Program-made: the position numbers and the translations under genes
Notes under the pieces: model-generated
The model's input: the letters and a program-made list of their open reading frames with translations, nothing else
Told to the model about the DNA's origin: nothing
The model's database searches: none
Source: Pseudomonas nitroreducens
Lineage (GTDB): Bacteria; Pseudomonadota; Gammaproteobacteria; Pseudomonadales; Pseudomonadaceae
DNA length: 64,000 nt
Direction of reading: 5' to 3'
Assembly (NCBI RefSeq): GCF_014204515.1
Contig: NZ_JACHLI010000008.1
Coordinates: 1-64,000, forward strand
Part shown: positions 9,825 to 18,830 of the stretch, one piece after another
Numbering within the stretch: position 1 is the first letter of the stretch
How the letters are laid out: each line of letters starts with the position of its first letter

Positions 9825-11587
9825 CCGGCATCTGGCCGCACGTGCTGCACCCGCTGTGGCTGGTCCTGCTGCTGCCGCTGGGCTGGCTGCTGTGGAAGCT
9901 CTGGCACCGCGAACGCCGCGCCGGCCGCTGGCAACTGCTGTTGCCGCCGGCCTTCCATCCCTGGCTGCTGGCCGGCGGTGGCGGCCGCCACGAGCGCCGC
10001 CCGTGGATCTTCCTCGGCGTCGCCTGGCTGCTGGCCGTACTCGCCCTGCTCGGCCCCAGCTGGCAACAGGTGGAACAGCCGACCATGGAACGCAGCGACC
10101 CGCTGGTGGTGGTGCTGGAACTCACCCCGGCGATGCTCGCCACCGACCTCAAGCCCACGCGCCTGGAACAGGCCCGGCGCAAGTTGCTCGACCTGCTGCA
10201 GGCCCGCAGCGACGCGCAGACCGCCATCGTCGTCTACGCCGGCAGCGCCCACACGCTGGTGCCGCTGTCCAACGACCTGGGCACCGCGCGCAACCTGATC
10301 GACGCCCTCAAGCCGTCGATCATGCCCGAGCCCGGCCAGCGCGCCGACCTCGCGGTGGCCCAGGCGCGCCGCCTGCTGGACAGCGGCGCCGAGGGCAATG
10401 GCCGGATCCTGCTGATCACCAGCGCCCTGGACGCCCGTGAACGCCAGGGCATCCGCCAGGCGCTCAAGGGCAAGGGCAAGGACCTGCTGCTGCTCGCCGT
10501 CGGCACCCCCGGCGGCGCACCGATCGCCCAGGAGGACGGCACCTTCCTCAAGGACGACCAGGGCAACATCCTGGTGCCACGCCTGGACGAGAATTCGCTA
10601 CGCGCCTTCGCCACCGACCTGGATGGGCGCTTCCAGCGCCTGCGCGCCAACGGCAGCGACCTGCGCAACCTCGGCCTGCTGGACAGCACCCAGGGCCTGC
10701 AGGTGAGTGAGGAAGACGCCCTGCTGCGCCTGCAGCGCTGGGCCGACCAGGGCTACTGGCTCCTGCTGCCGCTGCTCCTGCTCGCCGCCTGCGCCGGCCG
10801 CCGTGGCTGGCTGTTCAGCCTGCCCTTGCTGCTGCCGCTGCTGTGGGCGCCGCCGCAGGACGCCAACGCCTTCGAGCTGGGGGACCTCTGGCTGCGTCCC
10901 GACCAGCAAGGCCAGCGCCTGCTGGATGCCGGCCACCCTGCGGAGGCCGCGGAGCGCTTCGCCGACTTCCGCTGGAAGGGCCTGGCACTGTATCGCGCCG
11001 GCGATTACGTCGACGCCGCCCAGGCCTTTGCCCAGGGCGACGAAGCCGCCGACCACTACAACCGCGGCAACGCCCTGGCCCGGCAGAACGAACTGGAAGC
11101 CGCCATCGACGCCTACGACCAGGCCCTGGAGCGCAACCCCGAACTGGAGGCCGCGCGGCGCAACAAGACGCTGCTCGAAGACCTGCTGCGCCAGCGCAAG
11201 GACAACCCGGGCGCGGACAGCCAGGCGCAGCCGCCCCAGGAAAGCCACGACTCCGCACAGAGCAGCGACCCGCAGGCCGCCAAGCCGCAGGATCAGCAGC
11301 ACGACGAAGAACACTCCGCCGAACGCGACTCGCAACCGGCGCCGGCGGCGAAGAATCCCTCCCAGGAGGCCGACCGGCCGTCCGCCAGCCATCCGGGCGG
11401 CCCGCCGGCCGAGCGCGACGCCGGGCAGGAAGAGGAAACCAACCCGGAGGACGCCGGTCCACTGGGTGACGAGCGCCGTCAGGCCCTGGAACAGTGGCTG
11501 CGGCAGATTCCCGACGATCCGTCCGAACTGTTGCGCCGCAAGTTCTGGTACCAGCAACAGCAGCAGCGCCAGGAACCCAATCCATGA
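9821..11587 (+). CDS. BatB-like VWA and TPR protein
   Basis: 588 residues. Two N-terminal transmembrane segments (about 10-27 and 62-78) precede a VWA domain (about 92-290), more hydrophobic segments (about 307-345), a tetratricopeptide-like region (about 405-465) and a hydrophilic Gln/Glu/Pro-rich tail. It therefore combines BatB (VWA) and BatC (TPR) features, as seen in other Pseudomonas. The usual DxSxS metal site reads ELTPA (E100, T102, A104), so metal binding is probably lost. AGGAG precedes the start, which overlaps the previous stop. Confidence 0.9.
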   Translation: MTGIWPHVLHPLWLVLLLPLGWLLWKLWHRERRAGRWQLLLPPAFHPWLLAGGGGRHERRPWIFLGVAWLLAVLALLGPSWQQVEQPTMERSDPLVVVLELTPAMLATDLKPTRLEQARRKLLDLLQARSDAQTAIVVYAGSAHTLVPLSNDLGTARNLIDALKPSIMPEPGQRADLAVAQARRLLDSGAEGNGRILLITSALDARERQGIRQALKGKGKDLLLLAVGTPGGAPIAQEDGTFLKDDQGNILVPRLDENSLRAFATDLDGRFQRLRANGSDLRNLGLLDSTQGLQVSEEDALLRLQRWADQGYWLLLPLLLLAACAGRRGWLFSLPLLLPLLWAPPQDANAFELGDLWLRPDQQGQRLLDAGHPAEAAERFADFRWKGLALYRAGDYVDAAQAFAQGDEAADHYNRGNALARQNELEAAIDAYDQALERNPELEAARRNKTLLEDLLRQRKDNPGADSQAQPPQESHDSAQSSDPQAAKPQDQQHDEEHSAERDSQPAPAAKNPSQEADRPSASHPGGPPAERDAGQEEETNPEDAGPLGDERRQALEQWLRQIPDDPSELLRRKFWYQQQQQRQEPNP

Positions 11588-13230
11588 GAAGGCTGATCTG
11601 CCTGACCCTGCTCTGCCTCGCCGCCTTCCGCGCCGAAGCCAGCTTCACCGCCAGCGTCGACCGCGCGCGCCTGACCCAGGGCGAAAGCGTCGAACTGACG
11701 CTGGAGTCCGACGACCCGACGCTGTTCGGCAAGCCTGACCTTAAACCGCTGGACGAGCACTTCGTGGTGCTCGGCACGCGCCAGGTCAACCGCCTGACCA
11801 CCCTCAACGGCAAGTCCCAGGCCACCACCCGCTGGATCATCACCCTGCAGCCGCGCGACGAAGGCCAGGTAGAGATTCCGCCGATCCACCTGGGTGGCAA
11901 CGCCAGCGAGCCGATCAGCCTGGAGGTGCTCAAGGCAGAGGAAAGTACCGACGCGCAGAAGCTCGCCCCGGTGTTCATCGACGCCAGCGTCGACCGCGAG
12001 GAAACCTGGGTGCAGTCCCAGGTGATCCTCACCCTGCGCATCAACCACTCGGTTTCGCTGTACGACGACAGCAGCCTTTCGCCGCTGCAGATGGCCGACG
12101 CCCGCGTCGAGCAACTGGGCGAACCGCGCACCTACGAGAAGGACATCAACGGCGTACGCCACGGTGTGATCGAGGTGCGCTACGCGATCTTCCCGCAGAA
12201 GAGCGGCACCCTGGAAATCCCCGGCCAGACCTTCAACGCCACCCAGGTGGCCCAGCGCCGCAGCGACGACTACAACCCCTTCGGCCCGCAACCGGGCAAG
12301 CAGGTACGGGTGGTCTCGCCGAGCATTCCGCTGCAGGTCGACCCGAAGCCCGCCGATTACCCCAAGGAGGCGCCCTGGCTGCCGGCCAGCGCGCTGAGCC
12401 TGAGCGAGACCTGGAGCCCGCAGCCGGAACAGGCCAAGGCCGGCGAAGCGCTGACGCGCAACATCATGCTGCGCGTGGAGGGCCTGTCCAGCGCCCAGCT
12501 GCCGCCTTTGCCGATCAGCCTGCCCGAGGGCCTGCGCCATTATCCGGACCAGCCGCAGCTGGCCAACGAAAGCGGCGACCAGGGCCTGATCGGCAGCCGC
12601 GAGGAGCGCGAGGCGCTGATCGCCGACAAGGCCGGGCAACTCGACCTGCCGCCGGTGGAAATCGTCTGGTGGAACACCCGCACCAGCCGCGTCGAACGCA
12701 CCAGCCTGCCGGCGCGCACCCTGCAGGTAGCGGCCAATCCGCAGCTCGACGAGCACACGGATACCCCTCCTGCTCCGACGCAAAGCGCTTCGATCGACAG
12801 CACCCTGCTCTGGCCCTGGCAGTTGGCCTGCGCGCTGCTCAGCCTGACCACCCTGCTCGGCTTCGGCCTGTGGTGGCGCGCCCGCAGCCAACCGGCGGTC
12901 ATCCGCGTGGCCCAGGCCGGGCCGAGCACTCGCACGCTGCTCGACGAGCTGCGTCGCGCCTGCCAGGCCAACGACTCCCACGCCACCCGCCAGGCGCTGG
13001 ACGCCTGGGCGCGCCAGCAGCCGGAAACCCTGGCCGACATGGCGGCGCGCTTCGTGCCGCTGTCCGATGCGCTGGATGGCCTCAACGGCGCGCTGTACAG
13101 CGACAGCGAAGGCGGCCGCAACTGGCAGGGCGAGGATCTCTGGCGCGCCATCCGCACGCTCCCCGGAGCCGACCCGGACGCGCCGCCGGCAGCGGAAGCC
13201 AGCAGCCTGCCGCCGCTCTATCCACGCTGA
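11584..13230 (+). CDS. BatD-like protein (oxygen tolerance family)
   Basis: 548 residues. A signal peptide (about 1-19, ending AEA) leads to a large periplasmic part of beta-rich repeats (ASVDRARLTQGESVELTL, DASVDREETWVQSQVILTL), then one transmembrane helix (about 418-440) and a C-terminal cytoplasmic tail. This is the BatD layout. It is the sixth and last of the coupled MoxR/Bat genes, starting at an ATGA overlap. It probably bridges the VWA proteins in the inner membrane to something periplasmic. Confidence 0.9.
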   Translation: MRRLICLTLLCLAAFRAEASFTASVDRARLTQGESVELTLESDDPTLFGKPDLKPLDEHFVVLGTRQVNRLTTLNGKSQATTRWIITLQPRDEGQVEIPPIHLGGNASEPISLEVLKAEESTDAQKLAPVFIDASVDREETWVQSQVILTLRINHSVSLYDDSSLSPLQMADARVEQLGEPRTYEKDINGVRHGVIEVRYAIFPQKSGTLEIPGQTFNATQVAQRRSDDYNPFGPQPGKQVRVVSPSIPLQVDPKPADYPKEAPWLPASALSLSETWSPQPEQAKAGEALTRNIMLRVEGLSSAQLPPLPISLPEGLRHYPDQPQLANESGDQGLIGSREEREALIADKAGQLDLPPVEIVWWNTRTSRVERTSLPARTLQVAANPQLDEHTDTPPAPTQSASIDSTLLWPWQLACALLSLTTLLGFGLWWRARSQPAVIRVAQAGPSTRTLLDELRRACQANDSHATRQALDAWARQQPETLADMAARFVPLSDALDGLNGALYSDSEGGRNWQGEDLWRAIRTLPGADPDAPPAAEASSLPPLYPR

Positions 13231-13267
13231 CAGCTATGCTGGAGCCATCCCCGCCAGAGGTGCCTCC

Positions 13268-14365
13268 ATGCGTCGTCACCGGCTGATTCCGGCGCTGCTC
13301 GCCAGCCTGTTGCTTGCCCCCCTGCTGCACACCGCCCCGGTAGCAGCCGCCGATATCCTGCCGCCCACACAACCGTTGCAGGGGCCGGGCGGCTCGCACT
13401 ACGCCCACGCCGACGTTCACCAGTGGCATTTCGATGTCGAGGGCGACGAATACTGGGTGTTCACCCCGGAGCGCCCCGTTCCGGCCAGCGCCCCGCTGAT
13501 CGTCTTCACCCACGGCTGGAGCGTGATGCAGCCGGACCTGTATCGCGCCTGGATCGAACATATCGTGCGGCGCGGCGCGATCCTCATCTACCCGCGCTAC
13601 CAGGCGACGCTGAAGACCCCGGCCGCGGAGTTCCTGCCCAACGCCGCCGACTCGGTGCGTCGCGCCATCGCCGACCTGCAGGCCGGCAAGCTGGGGGTAA
13701 AACCGCAGCTGGAGCACGTGGCCTATGTCGGTCACTCCGCCGGCGGCCTGATCGCCAGCGGGCTGGCCGCCTCCTGGCAACGCCTGGGCATCCCGCAACC
13801 GCGCGCGCTGATGGCGGTGGAGCCAGGCAAGAGCAGCGGCCCGCGCTGGCGCCAGGTGCCGCTGGAGCCGTTGTCGAACATCCCCGCCGGCACCCTGCTG
13901 CTGGCGGTCTGCGGCGACGAGGACGAACGCGTGGCCTGCGACGACGCCCGGCGCATCTACAGCGAAAGCACCCAGGTGGTCCCGCGCGACAAGGACCTGC
14001 TCCTGCTGCGCAGCGACCGCCACGGCAGCCCACCGCTACTGGCCAACCACGCCGCGCCCACCGCCCCGCGCTTCGACCCGCGCTATCCACCCAGCGATTC
14101 CACCAACTGGCTGCTCAACCGCGTGCAGGAACGGGTAAAGCAACGACTCAAGCAGGGCCAACCCTCGGCGCACAACGCCCTGGCCACCGATGCCATGGAC
14201 TGGTACGGACCGTGGAAGCTGTTCGATGCGCTGTGCGACGCCGCCTTCTACGGCCAGGACCGCGACTACGCCCTGGGCGGCGGCCCGGCGCAGCTGTCCA
14301 TGGGACGCTGGAGCGATGGCACGCCGGTGAAGGCTATCCAGCGGTTGTCCCCATCCCGTCCCTGA
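13268..14365 (+). CDS. secreted alpha/beta-hydrolase family protein
   Basis: 365 residues. A signal peptide (about 1-27, ALLASLLLAPLLHTAPVAAA) is followed by an alpha/beta-hydrolase core with an oxyanion-type segment FTHGWSV and the nucleophile elbow GHSAGG (Ser about 157). It is probably a periplasmic or secreted esterase or lipase-like enzyme of unknown substrate. It begins 37 bases after batD with a possible site GAGG about ten bases before the ATG, so it may be read through from the Bat operon. A different function within the same fold cannot be excluded. Confidence 0.75.
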   Translation: MRRHRLIPALLASLLLAPLLHTAPVAAADILPPTQPLQGPGGSHYAHADVHQWHFDVEGDEYWVFTPERPVPASAPLIVFTHGWSVMQPDLYRAWIEHIVRRGAILIYPRYQATLKTPAAEFLPNAADSVRRAIADLQAGKLGVKPQLEHVAYVGHSAGGLIASGLAASWQRLGIPQPRALMAVEPGKSSGPRWRQVPLEPLSNIPAGTLLLAVCGDEDERVACDDARRIYSESTQVVPRDKDLLLLRSDRHGSPPLLANHAAPTAPRFDPRYPPSDSTNWLLNRVQERVKQRLKQGQPSAHNALATDAMDWYGPWKLFDALCDAAFYGQDRDYALGGGPAQLSMGRWSDGTPVKAIQRLSPSRP

Positions 14366-14375
14366 TGGTTCGCGG

Positions 14376-14409
14376 AAGGACTGGGCGTCCCCCTCGGTCC
14401 TACGAAAAG
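14376..14409. repeat. 34-bp repeat, copy 1
   Basis: Bases 14376-14409 (beginning aaggactgggcgtcccc) recur exactly in inverted orientation at 20167-20200. Both copies have a TTCGCG/CGCGAA motif near one end. It is the first element of a 564-base gene-free stretch (14366-14929) made mostly of repeat-like sequence. Confidence 0.85.
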
Positions 14410-14494
14410 CCACTGTTCCGGCTCTGGCTCTCAAAGACTTCCAGAGAAATGTCCGCACGCTCCGGAGTGCCCCTTTCAGGAGGCCGAAGGTGAT

Positions 14495-14682
14495 CGGAGT
14501 TCCAGGGGCCGAGCGACATGGATCTCGCGAGAGCGTTGTCGGGCCAGGGATGGCCCGTCAACGCGGGCCCCTGGAACTCCGAGGAACCGAGGGTACTTTT
14601 CGCGAAGCGAAAAGCCGGATGGCAGGGGCGAGACCTTTGCCTACTTTGGGTGGGGCGGCCATCCGTCGTTTGCCAAAGTAGG
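14495..14682. repeat. composite intergenic repeat with nested inverted repeats
   Basis: A perfect 16-bp inverted pair (cggagttccaggggcc, 14495-14510, with 14566-14581) encloses a shorter pair (gggcca/tggccc, 14541-14556). Next is a cttttcgc/gcgaaaag hairpin at about 14597-14615, and a 10-bp pair cctactttgg/ccaaagtagg (14640-14649 and 14673-14682). Open frames crossing this block look like translation of the repeat, not genes. It has the look of a non-coding Pseudomonas repeat element. Confidence 0.7.
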
Positions 14683-14758
14683 TCGCCCGAGGGGGCGAAA
14701 CACGGACTCCGCGCGCACGCCAAAGCGACGCAGAAATACCGAACGCCAAGCAAGAGCA

Positions 14759-14782
14759 TCGCGGAGAAGCTCCGCTCCTACG
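14759..14782. repeat. single REP-like unit
   Basis: A 24-base unit built on gcggag..ctccgctcctacg, the same consensus as the paired units at 16289-16349. It is a short imperfect palindrome ending in the characteristic GTAGGAGCGG (here on the complementary strand). Bases 14783-14929 after it show no gene. Confidence 0.6.
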
Positions 14783-14929
14783 TGAAATTCTGCGCGGGGA
14801 CAGCCCTCTTCCCCGCCCTGGCTGCGCGCCCCGCTCCAAAGGGAGAGGGGAAATCCAAAGCACGAACGATCAGAAAAAGACTGTTGCTCCTACGGGGCCA
14901 GCACGGATCAGCCCCGAGCCCCAACGGAA

Positions 14930-15346
14930 TCAGCTGCCACTGCTCTCCATCACCGCCCCCTTGAACACATCATCCAGCGGCACCTGGTACCCGATGGCCA
15001 GCCGGTTGGTCTCATTGGCCATCGCCACCACCGCCATCAACTCGCCAAGCATGGCGTCGTCCATGCCAGCCTTGCGCGCCGCCGCACCGTGGGAACCGAT
15101 GCAGTAATTGCAGTTGTTGGTGACACTGACGGCGACGTAGATCAGCTCCTTCACCAGCGGGTCCAGCTGCCCCGGCCCCATGACTTGCTTGAGGCTTTCC
15201 CAGGTGCGCTGGAGGGTCTGCGGATGGTTGGCCAGGGCCTTCCAGAAGTTGTTCACCCAGTCGATCCTGCGGGTCGCCATGATGTCGTCATAGACGGCAC
15301 GGACTTCGGGGCTGGCGTCGGCGTATTCGATGAGCTGGAAAGACAT
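14930..15346 (-). CDS. carboxymuconolactone decarboxylase-family protein (AhpD-like)
   Basis: 138 residues, a single CMD domain. The redox pair C79-x2-C82 with H86 (NNCNYCIGSH) is the AhpD-type active site, which suggests a peroxidase or disulfide-reductase function more than true decarboxylation. GGAG lies seven bases before the ATG. It stands alone between a repeat block and the divergent cyclase-family gene. Substrate unknown. Confidence 0.85.
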   Translation of the reverse strand: MSFQLIEYADASPEVRAVYDDIMATRRIDWVNNFWKALANHPQTLQRTWESLKQVMGPGQLDPLVKELIYVAVSVTNNCNYCIGSHGAAARKAGMDDAMLGELMAVVAMANETNRLAIGYQVPLDDVFKGAVMESSGS

Positions 15347-15458
15347 GGCAACTCCTGACGAAAAGGAATAAGAAAAGCAGAATTCAGAATTGGATGAGCG
15401 GTCGAGCGATGGAGAAAGATAAGGCGCTTTCTCCCATCCCCGTCAAGGAATCAGACCC

Positions 15459-16256
15459 ATGCACCGCCTTCCCGCCCTGCTCTTCGCCACCGCCCTGTTG
15501 CCTGTCGCCGCCCAGGCCGCCCAACCCGGCCTGTGGGACACCTACGCCAGTCTCAAGCAGCACGACTGGGTCGACCTGACCCACTCGTTCGACAGCAATA
15601 CACCGCACTGGAAAGGCTTCGAGCCCATGGGCCGCAAGACGCTCTATACCGTGGACAAGGACGGCTTCCAGGTGGAGCTGTACAGCCATGTCGGCCAGTG
15701 GGGGACCCACGTCGACCCGCCGGTGCACTTCCACAAAGGCTTGCGCAGCGTCGACCAGCTGGAGGTGAAGGAACAGTTCCTGCCGCTGGTGGTGTTCGAC
15801 ATCCATGAGCAGGTGGCGAAGAACCCCGACTACGTGCTGACTCTGGCCGACGTGAAGGCCTGGGAGGCCAGGCACGGCGCAGTGCCGGAGGGCTCCTTCG
15901 CGGCGCTGCGCACAGACTGGTCCCAGCGCTGGCCGGACCAGGCGAAGATGCAGAACCAGGATGCCAAGGGCGTGGCGCACTATCCGGGCTGGAGCAAGGA
16001 GGCGCTGGTGTACCTCTACGAGACGCGCAAGATCACGGCCTCCGGCCACGAGACCACCGACACCGATCCAGGCATCGCCACCAGCAAGGACGACTACTCG
16101 CTGGAGTCGTACATCCTGGGTACCAATCATTATCAGATCGAGCTGCTCGCCAACCTCGACAAGGTGCCTGAGGCCGGCGCGCTGGCGGTGGTGAGCTTCC
16201 CGAAGATCGCCCAGGGCACGGGCTTCCCGGCGCGGGTATTTGCGATCCTGCCGTGA
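15459..16256 (+). CDS. secreted cyclase-family (kynurenine formamidase-like) metal hydrolase
   Basis: 265 residues. A signal peptide (about 1-20, ending AQAAQ) is followed by a Cyclase-family domain. The metal-binding signature HVGQWGTHVDPPVHF lies at about 76-90, and a conserved C-terminal part holds SGHETTDTD and NHYQIELLANLDKVP. The family includes kynurenine formamidases and related amidohydrolases. The export signal argues against a role in cytoplasmic tryptophan breakdown; a periplasmic amide or ester substrate is more likely. AAGGAA precedes the start. It is divergent from the CMD-family gene. Confidence 0.85.
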   Translation: MHRLPALLFATALLPVAAQAAQPGLWDTYASLKQHDWVDLTHSFDSNTPHWKGFEPMGRKTLYTVDKDGFQVELYSHVGQWGTHVDPPVHFHKGLRSVDQLEVKEQFLPLVVFDIHEQVAKNPDYVLTLADVKAWEARHGAVPEGSFAALRTDWSQRWPDQAKMQNQDAKGVAHYPGWSKEALVYLYETRKITASGHETTDTDPGIATSKDDYSLESYILGTNHYQIELLANLDKVPEAGALAVVSFPKIAQGTGFPARVFAILP

Positions 16257-16288
16257 CCGGCCCGGACGCCGGGATGAAGTGAAGCCGA

Positions 16289-16349
16289 TCGCGGACGGAG
16301 TCCGCTCCTACGCGCCATGACACGCCGTAGGAGCGGACTGCGTCCGCGA
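16289..16349. repeat. REP pair in inverted orientation (REPIN-like)
   Basis: Two 24-base units (16289-16312 and 16326-16349) are inverted copies matching at 23 of 24 positions, separated by 13 bases. Each contains GTAGGAGCGG or its complement. This is the form of a REP doublet in Pseudomonas, placed between the cyclase-family gene and a terminator. Confidence 0.8.
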
Positions 16350-16386
16350 TGGATTTCCGGCGGCTCGGAACCCGATCCGCAAGCCA

Positions 16387-16416
16387 TAAAAAAACGCGGC
16401 CCGAGGGCCGCGTTTT
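16387..16416 (-). terminator. bidirectional Rho-independent terminator
   Basis: The 11-bp stem aaaacgcggcc/ggccgcgtttt has A-run and T-run flanks. It lies 18 bases past the stop of the minus-strand RND transporter gene and can also serve the plus-strand cyclase-family gene, since the two converge here. Confidence 0.9.
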
Positions 16417-16434
16417 GCATTGCTTGAGCGTCGA

Positions 16435-18816
16435 TCAGTGAACCAGTATCGAAGCCTTCTTCTGCCGCACCTTCTCCGGGTTGATCAGGAAGCGTGCCAG
16501 CGCCGGCAGCAGCCAGAGGGCGCCGAACATGTTCCAGAGGAGCATGAAGGTCAGCATCAGGCCCATGTCGGCCTGGAACTTGATCGCCGAGAAGATCCAG
16601 GTGGCGACGCCGATGGCCAGGCACAGGCCGGTGAACAGCACCGCTTTGCCGGTGGACTTCAGGGTCTCGTAGTAGGCCTCCTGCAGGGACAGGCCCTGGC
16701 GCAAGAAGGACTCCAGGCGGGTATAGATGTAGATGCCGTAGTCCACGCCGATACCCACGCCCAGCGCGATCACCGGCAGGGTCGCCACTTTCACGCCGAT
16801 GCCCAGGGTCGCCATCAGCGCGTTGCCCAGCACGGAGGTGAGGATCAGCGGCAGCACGATGCACAGGGTCGCGGCGAAGGAACGGAAGGTGATCAGGCAC
16901 ATCAGCGCGACGCAGATGTACACCAGGATCAGGATGGTCAGTTCCGAGTGCTTGATCACGTCGTTGGTGGCGGCTTCGATACCGGCGTTACCGGCGGCGA
17001 GCTTGAACTTCAGGTCGTCCTTCTCGTTGGCCTTGGCGAAGTCCTGCACGACGGCCACGGCGCGGTCGAGGGTCTCGGCCTTGTGGTCGTTGAGGAACAC
17101 CAGCAGGGGCGCCAGCGAGCAGTTGCTGTTGAACAGGCCTTCGGCGCGGCTGATGGAGTTGTTCAGCACGTCCTGGTTGCGCGACAGCGACTCCCACTTC
17201 AGGTTGCCTTCGTTCATGCCCTTGATCATCTGCTTGGAGACGGTGACCAGGGAGATGGCCGACTGCACGCCCTGGGTGTTCTCCAGGCGCCAGGCCAGCT
17301 CGTCGATGGCGGACAGGGTCTTGTGGGTGGAGCAGCCTTCGGCCTCGGACGCCACCATCACCACCAGCACGTCGGAGCTGGTCGAGTAGTTGCGGATGAT
17401 GAAGTCGTTGTCCAGGTTGTAGCGCGAGTCCGGACGCAGCTCCGGCGCACCCTGGTCGAGGTCGCCGATCTTCAGGTGATGGCCCTGCCACATGCCGCCG
17501 GCGAACATCGCCAGGGCGATGACCACGGAGATCGGCGCCACCGACGGGCTGGCGAAGTTGGACAGCGCACGCCAGAAGGGATGGTCGCGCACGGCGTCTT
17601 CCTTGCTGCGCTGCACCGCCTTCTTGCTGATGCCGATGTAGGAGATGGCGACCGGCAGCAGGATCAGGTTGGTGAACACGATCACCGCCACGCCGATGGA
17701 CGCGCCGATGGCCAGTTCGCGGATCACGCCGATGTCGATCACCAGCAGGGTGATGAAGCCCACGGCGTCAGCCAGGATCGCGATCATGCCCGGCAGGAAC
17801 AGCTGGCGGAAGGTACGGCGGGCGGCCAGCAGCGGGGTTTCCGCGTCACTGGACTGCAGGGCGATACCGTTGATCTTCTGCACCCCGTGGGAAATGCCGA
17901 TGGCGAAGATCAGGAACGGCACCAGCATCGAGTACGGGTCCAGCCCGAAGCCGATCAGGTGCAGGATGCCCAGCTGCCAGATCACCGCCACCAGGGTGGT
18001 GGACAGCACGGCGATGGTCGAGCGCACGCACTTGGTGAACCACAGCAGCAGCACCAGGGTGATGACGAAGCAGATGCCGAAGAAGCCGACCACCATCAGC
18101 AGGCCGTCGATCAGGTCACCGACCTTCTTGGCGAAGCCGGTGATGTGGATCTTCACGTTGGGGTTCTGCAGCTGGTACTTGTCGCGGATCTTCTCTTCCA
18201 GCTCATGGGAGAACTGGCGGTAGTCCAGCTTCATCAGCTTGCCCTGGTCCTTCGGGTCCGGGTAGACCTCCAGCAGCGGCACGTCGACGATGCTCGACTT
18301 GAAGTTGTTGGCCACCAGGCGGCCGATCTGGCCGGACTTGAGCACGTTGTTGCGCAGCAGGTCCAGGGCCTTGGCGGAACCGTCGTAGGTCTGCGGGATC
18401 ACCTCGCCACCGGCGAAGCCTTCCTCGGTCACCTCGGTCCAGCGCACGCTCGGGCTCCACAGCGACTTCATGCCGGAGCGGTCGACGCCGGGGATGTAGA
18501 ACACTTCGTCATGGATCTGCCGCAGCGTCTCCATGTATTCCTTGGTGAAGATGTCGCCGTTCACCGCTTCCACCGAGATACGCACGGTGTTGCCGAGGTT
18601 GGCCAGGTCGTTGCGGTGCTCCAGCATGTTCTGGATGAACGGGTGCTGCAGCGGAATCATCTTCTCGAAGCTGGTGGACGGACGCACCTGCGTGGCCGAC
18701 CAGGCGAGGAAGAGGGTCACCAGCAGACACGTGATGATCACGAAGGGCCGGTGGGTGAAGATGATGCGTTCCAGGAAAGTCGCCTTGTCCTGTTGATGCT
18801 TGTTCAGAGCGTTCAT
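16435..18816 (-). CDS. RND superfamily (MMPL-type) transporter
   Basis: 793 residues with the two-fold RND layout: one N-terminal helix, a periplasmic domain (about 45-220), a six-helix block, a second periplasmic domain and a second six-helix block. The second half carries GVGIGVDYGIYIYTR, the MMPL-type TM4 motif with the proton-relay Asp-Tyr. The matching place in the first half reads AIGISHGVQ, without Asp. It is probably a proton-driven carrier of lipids or other hydrophobic molecules. It is last of a four-gene minus-strand group (DUF1302, DUF1329, YCF48-like, RND), 14 bases after the YCF48-like gene, with GGGGAG before its start. Confidence 0.9.
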   Translation of the reverse strand: MNALNKHQQDKATFLERIIFTHRPFVIITCLLVTLFLAWSATQVRPSTSFEKMIPLQHPFIQNMLEHRNDLANLGNTVRISVEAVNGDIFTKEYMETLRQIHDEVFYIPGVDRSGMKSLWSPSVRWTEVTEEGFAGGEVIPQTYDGSAKALDLLRNNVLKSGQIGRLVANNFKSSIVDVPLLEVYPDPKDQGKLMKLDYRQFSHELEEKIRDKYQLQNPNVKIHITGFAKKVGDLIDGLLMVVGFFGICFVITLVLLLWFTKCVRSTIAVLSTTLVAVIWQLGILHLIGFGLDPYSMLVPFLIFAIGISHGVQKINGIALQSSDAETPLLAARRTFRQLFLPGMIAILADAVGFITLLVIDIGVIRELAIGASIGVAVIVFTNLILLPVAISYIGISKKAVQRSKEDAVRDHPFWRALSNFASPSVAPISVVIALAMFAGGMWQGHHLKIGDLDQGAPELRPDSRYNLDNDFIIRNYSTSSDVLVVMVASEAEGCSTHKTLSAIDELAWRLENTQGVQSAISLVTVSKQMIKGMNEGNLKWESLSRNQDVLNNSISRAEGLFNSNCSLAPLLVFLNDHKAETLDRAVAVVQDFAKANEKDDLKFKLAAGNAGIEAATNDVIKHSELTILILVYICVALMCLITFRSFAATLCIVLPLILTSVLGNALMATLGIGVKVATLPVIALGVGIGVDYGIYIYTRLESFLRQGLSLQEAYYETLKSTGKAVLFTGLCLAIGVATWIFSAIKFQADMGLMLTFMLLWNMFGALWLLPALARFLINPEKVRQKKASILVH

Positions 18817-18830
18817 TGCGGCTCCCCGGC

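Noticed and set aside
14518..14964. 148-codon frame in the repeat block
   Set aside because: It crosses the inverted repeats and REP unit, has no ribosome site and looks like translated repeat.
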